Assembly: GCA_020466095.1 (NCBI GenBank)
Contig: CM035807.1
Span: forward strand, 59,243,037 to 59,307,036
Source of the DNA: Chlorops oryzae
Taxonomy: Eukaryota > Arthropoda > Insecta > Diptera > Chloropidae
Reading direction: 5' to 3'
Length of the DNA stretch: 64,000 bases
The notes under the pieces are model-generated. The model ran no database searches. It saw only the letters and a list, made by a program, of their open reading frames with translations, and was not told the DNA's origin. Positions within the stretch are counted from its first letter, which is position 1. Each line of letters begins with the position of its first letter. Below, piece by piece: positions 57,138-64,000 of the stretch. The position numbers were made by a program, and so were the translations under genes.

Positions 57138-57494
57138 TTAAATTTTTGGTGCTACATACTTTTTCTTTAAATTTTTGTTCAGTACCTTATATGCTTTGTA
57201 TAGGGTGTTAACTATTGCTAAAGAGGTTATTATATAAATACATATGGCTATTGATAGAGGGATTTCTGCGGGTGTACCAGCTAGTATTTCGTTTACTACA
57301 GCTCCCGAATTTTCATTTTTTGTATTTTTATCAAACATTGTTAAATAGTATACTGCTTGATTCATGAAAAAAATATAATATAATAGTTTTAGATGTAACT
57401 TAGCTTTGGTTTCTTTTTTTTTTTTTTTTGTTGCTGTGCCGCTGCTGATGTTTCTGTTGTTGTTTAAGCTGTTGATCCAACGTTGTGCAGTCAC
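57138..57494 (-). CDS. Small membrane-protein frame upstream of 412-like gag
   Basis: 118 codons on the minus strand between the leader and gag. The first third is low-complexity (Asn, Lys runs), so an internal ATG, for instance at MNQAVYYLTMF (about 57363), is a likelier start. The second half has one clear transmembrane segment (IPLSIAICIYIITSLAIVNTLY) followed by a basic tail (KVLNKNLKKKY). My recollection is that some 412-like elements carry a small frame with a hydrophobic segment and such a tail before gag; no function is known to me. Confidence 0.45.
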   Translation of the reverse strand: MTAQRWINSLNNNRNISSGTATKKKKKETKAKLHLKLLYYIFFMNQAVYYLTMFDKNTKNENSGAVVNEILAGTPAEIPLSIAICIYIITSLAIVNTLYKAYKVLNKNLKKKYVAPKI

Positions 57495-57861
57495 CGGTTG
57501 ATGTGTCTTCTTCCAACAAGCATAGCCTTTTGTTTAAAATTGTTCTTTTTGTATATATATATATTTTTTTTTTTTTTTGTTTTTGTTTTCTTTTTTTTTT
57601 TCGTATATTTTTCTAGTCTTTAGCTTTTAAGCATTTTTATTATTTGTTGCTTTGTGTATATAGGTCCTGTTTTCACTATAATTTCACTTTTTAATGCAGT
57701 TCCAAAATGTTTTAGGATCTCTTTTTCGACGGGATCCATTTTGCAATGGTTTACAACAAACGTCCTTTTTATTTATTTATTTATAAATTTCCGTGTCCTT
57801 TTAACTTAACATTCGCGAAAATTTATCATTTGCACGAACTGGCAGGGATCGCCATTTAATA

Positions 57862-58026
57862 TGTTTCATATAATAAAAGACTTTTTGTTATTGTTCTTTC
57901 AATTTATTTATTTATCCAACTAGTTTGTTAACTCTGGTGGTGCCAACTAGAGGAGTTCATTTAATTGACTACCTTTCTTACAATTTATTTCCAGTATTTA
58001 TATCGAATGTAACATACGTTTCTACA
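57862..58026 (-). repeat. Probable 5' LTR of the 412-like element
   Basis: On the minus strand a primer-site-like TGGCGATCCCTGCCAGTTCG (57834-57854) lies just downstream of sequence ending TGAAACA. The other end is tentatively TGTAGAAACG (58026). AATAAA words are inside. Since the 3' LTR is lost, the outer end is uncertain and the LTR may reach about 58100. Confidence 0.4.
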
Positions 58027-58229
58027 CATGGTGACCTTCAAAGAATGCAACGGTCATTTGATCTTAAGTGCCAAGCGCACATATGTTGTTCTTGACATGT
58101 ATCGAGCAAAACATCAACCAGCGGGTTAGATTGCTGACTTCAGGCGTACACGCGGTAAAAAAGAAATGATAAGAACTAAAAAACAGTGATTCGCTACGCT
58201 TGCTGATGGGCATTGCATTATTGACCCTT

Positions 58230-58605
58230 TTTATTGTGTTTTGAGTTTAGTTGCATTTATGCATGCTTGACCTTAGTTGGATTTATTCATGACACCTTTA
58301 TTTATGACACTAGTACTGGAGGTACCCCTAAAAATGGTCCGATCGGGTCCATACTCGAACTTGTTCTTACTCATGTGCTTGTGAGTACGCATATCAAATT
58401 TCTTCAATATAGGTCAACTCCTTCGATAAGAAAACTGTATACAAACAGACGGACAGACAGACAGACGGACAGACATGGCTAAATCGAATCTCCTGGCGAC
58501 GCTGATCATTTCTATATATATTTTGTATAGTCTATCTCAACTGGTCCTGGGTGTTACACACAACCACACAAACGCAATATACCCTCGACACAGAGCGTGT
58601 CGGGT
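58230..58605 (-). mobile_element. Mini-me/Helitron-like nonautonomous repeat
   Basis: A GACAGACGGACAGACAGACAG tract (58446-58478) is followed by ATATACCCTCGACACAGAGC and GTGTCGGGTATAAT, a CTCGACAC/GTGTCGGG hairpin near the end. A GTCY microsatellite plus a terminal ACCC...GGGTATA hairpin fits mini-me or DINE-type repeats. The other end is not defined. Confidence 0.45.
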
Positions 58606-58941
58606 ATAATTCTGTTCCCCTCTCGACTACGACTTTGGTTTAAATATGTGAAATAATCTACCTGAATATGCGTTTCTCTTGAATGCAATGCAAAAGTAAG
58701 AAAAATACATCGCAATGTTCTTTAGTTTAATTCAGCGCTAGTACAATGAAAATAGGGTATGAGATGCACAAAATACAAACATAAATAAATATATGGATAT
58801 TGGTAACCAGATTTTTTGTTATTATACGAGGGTTGTTATAATACTAGGCGAGTTCCAGAGTTTCACGGGCTCCTTTTGGATTTGGTTTTTCTTTTTTAAT
58901 CTACTATGTAGATATGCTGTGCATATTTCTTGAACATATCA

Positions 58942-59174
58942 GTCGTTCAGTGGATAAAGGGAATGAGTATAATTTGGCGTTTTTGAGATTTAGCGTTGAT
59001 ACACTTCCTTTTATGACTTTTTTACAAATTGCAAAAGAAGTTCCAATAATTAATTGTGCAATTTTAATTTTGAGTTTTGTTGTAACAACTAGTTTTTAAA
59101 GTCAACGTCAACTGTTCTGTTGTTTTTTTTTCATTTCAAATTTGTGGACTCATTCCCTTTATCCACTGAGCGAC
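58942..59174. mobile_element. Candidate 233-bp MITE
   Basis: GTCGTTCAGTGGATAAAGGG at 58942 and CCCTTTATCCACTGAGCGAC at 59155-59174 are inverted over 27 bp with one difference. The short frame inside (58914-59099) has no recognisable motif. Target duplication was not resolved. Confidence 0.6.
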
Positions 59175-59863
59175 AAATATGATGATGTCGTACGAATGCA
59201 AATGCTTCACTATTCTTTCAATACCTATGTATATTTTTAACTTAGACTACTGTTTTGCTTAAACAAACAAACAAAAATTATCAACGATGTTACTCGAAGA
59301 AAACGGCATGTAGAGCCAATCAAAACCTTAACTTTGTACTGAAATTTTGCTCTGTACGCCATTGGATGGCGTATAGAGCAAAAGATCACAAAAAAATTGT
59401 GTTTCAAGGGATAAAGAGCAAACTGGAGATGAGTAATCTTAGTAACTAGAAGATATAGCAAAAAATGGATTGCGGATTTAAAAAATTTGGCATTGAAAAT
59501 GGGGGATGGCAGCCTTAACCCAAATTCGTCAAAATGGCGTATAGAGCACATGAATCTCCGGGCGACGATATGTGTTGCTCATGTTCGATCATTTCACTAT
59601 TTGCTCATGAGCAAAGTATTCGGATAAAACACATGACACATAATGCGAATGTTATGATTCGAAAATCTTATACATTGAACATGTTCGATCGAGAAGTGTT
59701 CAGTTCACACAGCAAATGTTCATGGTCATACAAGATTCTATTTTGAACACAGTGTGCCTTACGTGTTCAATGTTTAGACGTTTTTATGTCCAATTCATGT
59801 TCATGTTCAGCTTACTTTGAATATTTTGAAAATTGAACATTTGCTTGCATTTTTTCTAAAAAC
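59175..59863. repeat. Gene-free stretch with small inverted and direct repeats
   Basis: A hairpin TTGCTCTGTACGCCAT/ATGGCGTATAGAGCAA lies at 59347-59381, and ATGGCGTATAGAGCA recurs at about 59534. From 59580 to 59840 the word GTTCAT or CATGTTC occurs about ten times. No gene is seen. Confidence 0.5.
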
Positions 59864-60120
59864 TGTCACGTTGACGCGAAAGAAGAGCAAGAATTGATAT
59901 TGTTCGCGTGAGGTCGGAAGTTAGAATAATTCTTCTCTTTATTCGTTCATGTTGACCAAGCGTTACAATACATGTGAAGGTTAATGTGTAGATAATGAAT
60001 GAGAGATTATGAGTGAGTACAAAATATGAGAGAGCGCCTACATGAGTAATTATAGTGAGCGTATGAGAAGAAATACAAGAAAATTTACATCTTTATATAT
60101 ATATAGAAAATACGATGGCA
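59864..60120 (-). repeat. 3' LTR of the terminal gypsy element
   Basis: On the plus strand TGTCACGTTGACG...TACGATGGCA, 257 bp. On the element strand it follows a purine-containing tract AGGATGGCCAAAC (60133-60121) and contains GAATAAAGAG. Its 5' partner would lie beyond 64000. Confidence 0.7.
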
Positions 60121-60154
60121 GTTTGGCCATCCTGATAACTAACTCGTCCCCGAG

Positions 60155-61463
60155 TTATCCATTGCTGCTGTCGGCATGGCCGGGATTGTCATCTTCTTCA
60201 GGGTCCGTATAGTAGTCATCGATCTCAGGTAGGAGTACGCACCATGGCTTCATTTTGTCGGTGCTGGCAACCGTTGTGAACCTTTTCCGCCCTTTCTGAA
60301 CTCCGTCGATATCTGTTACGACATATCGGTCATAACGCAAAATTTTAGCGATGGAGTATGGTCCTCGGTATCTTGGATCGAGTTTACGACTCTCTCTTGT
60401 ACTTAGAAGAGCGCTTTCAAATAAGACAAGATCGCCTTCCTTGTACTTATATGGCGTTTTGTATTTCGCGTCGAAGCGACGTTTCCATGTTTCACGAGCT
60501 ATTTTGATGTTCTTTATAGCCTCCTGTCGTCGTTGGATCATTGGTAAGTTATTCTCCGTTGCATCGTCGTTTATGGCGGCTAACAACCTATTTCCGCTTA
60601 TAACCCTTAGTGAGAAGTCGTATATTAAGTCGATCGGTGAAAATTTCGTTGTCAAATTAGGTGTCGTGTTTAGCTTCCATTGAAGGTTTCGGATCTCGTC
60701 ATCCCAACTTTTGATGTCTTCCAATGTTCTCAAATACGCGAAGACAGACTGATTGACCCTTTCGGCCAACCCGTTGGATCGCGGTGTTCTTACAGCAACC
60801 TTCGTGTGTTGAATATAGTTTTTATCGCAATATTCCGAAAAAGATCCAGAGGTGAATGCTGTTACACGATCTGTGATGATCCGTCTTGGTGTTCCGAAGT
60901 AAAGTATTAAATTGTCCATCGCTTCGATGACTGGCTTCGTCTTTGTCGATTTTGTGGTCGTTTTTATTGTATATCTAGTGAGGGCGTCCAAAATGACTAG
61001 GATATACTCATTTCGTCGTCGGCTTCGAATGAATGGGCCCAGGTGGTCCATGTGCAATATTTCGAACGGAATTTTCGGAATTTCCATGCCGAAAAGTTGG
61101 CATTCCTTCTTTGGCTATCGATTATAGCAGCATTGGATACACGCCTTGATATAGCTTTTAACGAAGCCTCGCGCTCGTCGAAACCAGAAATGCTGATGCA
61201 ATCGCTTAATCGTTCCGTCGACACCAGGATGTCCCACGTCGTCATGGCACATTTTGATGACTCGTCATCGTATGCCCTTCGGTACGACAAGTTGATAATT
61301 TCCGTCTCGGTTTCGCCTATACAACCTGCATCTTTTCAAAATAAATTGTTTTTCGTACATCTTCCTTTGCGAAGATGTCTTCGAGGTCGTCAGTACATCC
61401 ACAATAGCCTCTAGTTGACCGTCCTGCTTCTGCATGGTAAGAATCCAATCGTCCTCCGATATA
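60155..61463 (-). pseudogene. Gypsy integrase
   Basis: The linker (ILTMQKQDGQLEAIVDVL, about 61455-61400) and an open integrase core from about 61087: LHMDHLGPF (first D), IITDRVTAFTS (second D, with N of the usual DNG replaced), TPRSNGLAERVNQ (E), then GDLVLFESALL and KLDPRYRGPYSI at the C-terminus, ending in an acidic tail at 60155. The zinc-binding part (61290-61090) is frame-shifted. It belongs to the same element as the RNase H at 62576-63026, separated by the mariner at 61464-62575. Confidence 0.82.
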
Positions 61464-62575
61464 ACAGGTTGGCTGATAAGTCCCCGGTCTGACACATAGA
61501 TGGCGTCGCTAGTATTAAATGCATATTATTTTTATATAGTGGCAACCTTCAAATGATTCGTGTCAAAATTTGACGTCTGTAAGTCAATAAGTTGTGAGAT
61601 AGAGCGTCTTTTGTGAAGCAACTTTTGTTATTGTGAAAAAAATGGAAAAAAAGGAATTTCGTGTTTTGATAAAATACTGTTTTCTGAAGGGAAAAAATAC
61701 AGTGCAAGCAAAAAATTTGCTTGATAATGAGTTTTCGGACTCTTAAAGATATCAAAGGAACGTGTTGGTCATATCATTCATCAATATTTGGATATGAAAA
61801 AGCTCTGTGCAAAATGGGTGCCGCGCGAGCTCACATTTGACCAAAAACAACAACGTGTTGATGATTGTGAGCGGTATTTGCAGCTGTTAACTCGCAAAAC
61901 ACCCGAGTTTTTGCGTCGATATGTGACAATGGATGAAACATGGCTCTTTCACTACACTCCTGAGTCCAATCGACAGTCGGCTGAGTGGACAGCGATCGGT
62001 GAACCGTATCCGAAGCGTGGAAAGACTCAAAAGTCCGCTGGCAAAGTAATGGCCTCTGTTTTTTGGGATGGGCATGGAATAATTTTTATCGATTATCTTG
62101 AGAAGGGAAAAACCATCAACAGTGACTATTATATGTCGTTATTGGAGCGTTTGAAGGTCGAAATCGCGGCAAAACGGCCCCATATGAAGAAGAAAAAAGT
62201 GTTGTTCCACCAAGACAACGCACCGTGCCACAAATCATTGAGAACGATGGCAAAAATTCATGAATTAGGCTTCGAATTGCTTCCCCACCCACCGTATTCT
62301 CCAGATCTGGCCCCCAGCGATTTTTTTTTTGTTCTCAGACCTCAAAAGGATGCTCGCAGGGAAAAAATTTGGCTGCAATGAAGAGGTGATCGTCGAAACT
62401 GAGGCCTTTTTTGAGGCAAAACCGAAGCAGTACTACCAAAATGGTATCAAAAAATTGGAAGGTCGTTATTATCGTTGTATCGCTCTTGAAGGGAACTATG
62501 TTGAATAATAAAAACGAATTTTGACAAAAAAATGTGTTTTTCTTTGTTAGACCGGGGACTTATCAGCCTACCTGT
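61464..62575 (+). mobile_element. Himar1-like mariner, copy B, internally deleted
   Basis: Both terminal repeats are present (ACAGGTTGGCTGATAAGTCC at the left; GGGGACTTATCAGCCTACCTGT at the right end) with TA on both sides (61462-61463, 62576-62577). The length is 1112 bp, shorter than copy A would predict because of an internal deletion at about 61744. It is inserted in opposite orientation to the host gypsy element. Confidence 0.95.
61642..62508 (+). pseudogene. Himar1-like transposase, deleted and frameshifted
   Basis: The ATG at 61642 (MEKKEFRVLI) leads into a deletion between NEFSDS and LKISKERV near 61744, removing about 60-70 codons of the DNA-binding domain. The catalytic part is open from 61788: TMDETWLFHY (first D), VLFHQDNAPCHKS (second D), SPDLAPSDFFF (third D). 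A T-run insertion at about 62330 shifts the frame right after the third D; the original C-terminus is readable to GNYVE and TAA at 62506. All three catalytic residues are present but the protein is not whole. Confidence 0.93.
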
Positions 62576-63026
62576 TATTAATTGCCATCAGAGAAACGGT
62601 GACATCTTCAATTCCCTCATGCGTATCGACAGGTGCTCTGCTCATTGCGTCGACATGATTCATCAATCTTCCGGAGCGGTGTACCGCTGTGAAGTCAAAT
62701 TCGAGCAATGTCAGCAGCCAACGAGCGATTCGAGGAATCATCGGTGTTGTCGTCTTGATGCTGGATATCGCTGAACAATCGGTGAAAATGACAAACTGCT
62801 TTCCCAGTAGATACATTCGGAAACGCTGACACGCCTCTACTACTGCCAACACCTCGAGTTCATATCCGTGGTATTTGTTTTCGGTCTCGGTACATACTCG
62901 GCTAAAATAAGCGATCGGCTTCAGAACTCCATCGTCCTCTTTCTGGAAAAGAATGGCGGCAAGCCCAATACTGCTAGCGTCGGTGTGAAGCTGGTGCTCT
63001 TTATTTATACCATAAATACCGAGCAC
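62576..63026 (-). pseudogene. Gypsy RNase H
   Basis: Minus strand: HQLHTDASSIGLAAILFQ (first D), KPIAYFSR, KYHGYELEVLAVVEA (E), FVIFTDCSAI (D), PRIARWLLTLLEFDF and HVDAMSRAPV. These are the usual RNase H blocks downstream of gypsy RT. The expected RT (about 200 residues with YXDD) is not upstream: at about 63030-63050 the reading jumps directly to the end of the protease/RT-linker region. Confidence 0.85.
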
Positions 63027-63039
63027 AGGATCGCTGGTA

Positions 63040-64000
63040 ATTATTCGACGTAACCGAGATTTCCATTTTCAATAAACTGCATATTCCGAGCTCGGCCAAT
63101 TTCTCCCCAAAACAAGTTTTATAATCATTTAGAGTTGATAGCAATTTACAATTTTCATCAACCGATAAACTGTTTTCCAAATTAATATTTTCACCCGTTG
63201 TTGAAAGAATGTTACATTGTCCATTTTCGATTATAACCCGAGCTTTAGACAAACGTCCGCAAAGCCGGACAGCGACTTATTACATTTTTGAATTTTTTTA
63301 CTATACCGATTAGCGATCGAATTTTTGCAAGCTGAAATCGCACTTCCCGAGTCTATAAGGGCGTTATAGAGAGTTCCGTCTAAAAATATTCTCTTTGTTA
63401 CAACACCAGCAATCGAACTTACCGCCTTACGCTTTGGACAGCTTTTCAAATCGTGTGATGTGACGTCACAAAACTCTCAACGCTGTTTTCTTTTCGGCTT
63501 AGCACAGTTCCTCGACAAATTTCCATGCTCACGACAATTGTAGCATATTATGCCGGTACCTTTATTTATCGCAGCTGCACCGTCCGCCCTTCCGTCAGTA
63601 AAGTTCGGTTCCTTACTGTGCGGCTTTTCATTTGACGTCACGTTATTTGTATGTTTACGCGTATGCAATGACGTATTTTGTAAACGTAAAAGCAAGTCCG
63701 AGCACTGTGATATTTGTAACGTTAATAATATTTTCCGTAAACCGTCGTCAACGATACCATTAGTAATAAATTTTATGATAGCCCGATCACCGATATTTCC
63801 CCGTCGACCGATTGCCAACATGCGATAATAGAATTCTACAACATTTTCGTTTCGACCGATCGCTGTATTCATCATTTGCATATGCACATCAGCTGGATTG
63901 ACCACGCACGGAAAGTCTTCGAGAAATATTGTGACAAAATTTGTCCAAGATGTGAAGATTGGGTGTGCGTCAAACCACAATTTGGTAACACCATGCAATT
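63040..64000 (-). pseudogene. Gypsy gag and protease, 5' end outside the window
   Basis: From 63998 on the minus strand Gag reads WTNFVTIFLEDFPCVVNPAD, NENVVEFYYRMLAIGRRGNI and a single knuckle CYNCREHGNLSRNC (63540-63500). A stop at about 63477 follows. The protease frame shows DGTLYNALIDSGSAISACK (DSG, about 63345). Another break at about 63235 leads into a spacer ending EISVTS at about 63040. The gag start and 5' LTR are beyond 64000. Confidence 0.8.

Overview
This window looks like repeat-dominated DNA from an insect, most probably a higher fly (Diptera). The signs are: mariners of the irritans (Himar1-like) and mellifera/capitata-like types, BEL/Pao, 412/mdg1-like and Ulysses/Osvaldo-like LTR retrotransposons, jockey-like LINEs, GTCY-rich mini-me-like repeats, introns of 50-70 bp, and AT-rich spacers. 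The species cannot be named from the sequence. Only one host gene piece is recognisable: a single exon (13050-13357) encoding the N-terminus of a prolyl oligopeptidase. Everything else I could identify is mobile DNA, mostly broken and often nested. I saw no rRNA, tRNA or CRISPR.

Layout. 1-8150: LTR-like and jockey-like LINE remnants (-), a mellifera-type mariner (1983-3269), a pogo-type MITE, a GC-rich minisatellite, a truncated mariner fused to a mini-me-like repeat, and a LINE RT fragment. 8160-11769: a hAT element with an 8-bp TSD, about 265-bp inverted ends, a dead transposase and two nested palindromic elements. 12200-20300: a MITE, the prolyl oligopeptidase exon, head-to-head LINE fragments, a pogo/Tigger remnant split by a PIF-like MITE, a BEL env remnant, a hAT MITE with perfect TSD, a DD37E Tc1/mariner pseudogene, and long GA/GATA microsatellites. 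21680-33000: a complete BEL/Pao element with 549-bp LTRs and TSD GGTGG. It is interrupted by an unclassified 1.5-kb DNA transposon inside integrase and by a full-length mariner inside the env-like region.

33600-35400: a degenerate intron-bearing transposase-like gene (-). 35504-39500: a Himar1-like mariner cut by an internally deleted BEL element. 39700-58030: a 412-like retrotransposon (-). Its gag is split by a 14.1-kb Ulysses-like element (42415-56557, 2.2-kb LTRs, TSD TAGC). That element in turn carries a 3.7-kb DNA element (45899-49640) with about 875-bp near-identical terminal inverted repeats and one intact two-exon gene. 58230-59860: small repeats. 59864-64000: a gypsy element (-) lacking most of its RT, with a second Himar1-like mariner (61464-62575) inserted between RNase H and integrase; its 5' end lies beyond the window.

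The best candidates for something new are three: the intact long-TIR element at 45899-49640, the RING-H2 finger at the front of the Ulysses-like Gag, and the unclassified 1.5-kb transposon at 26981-28456.
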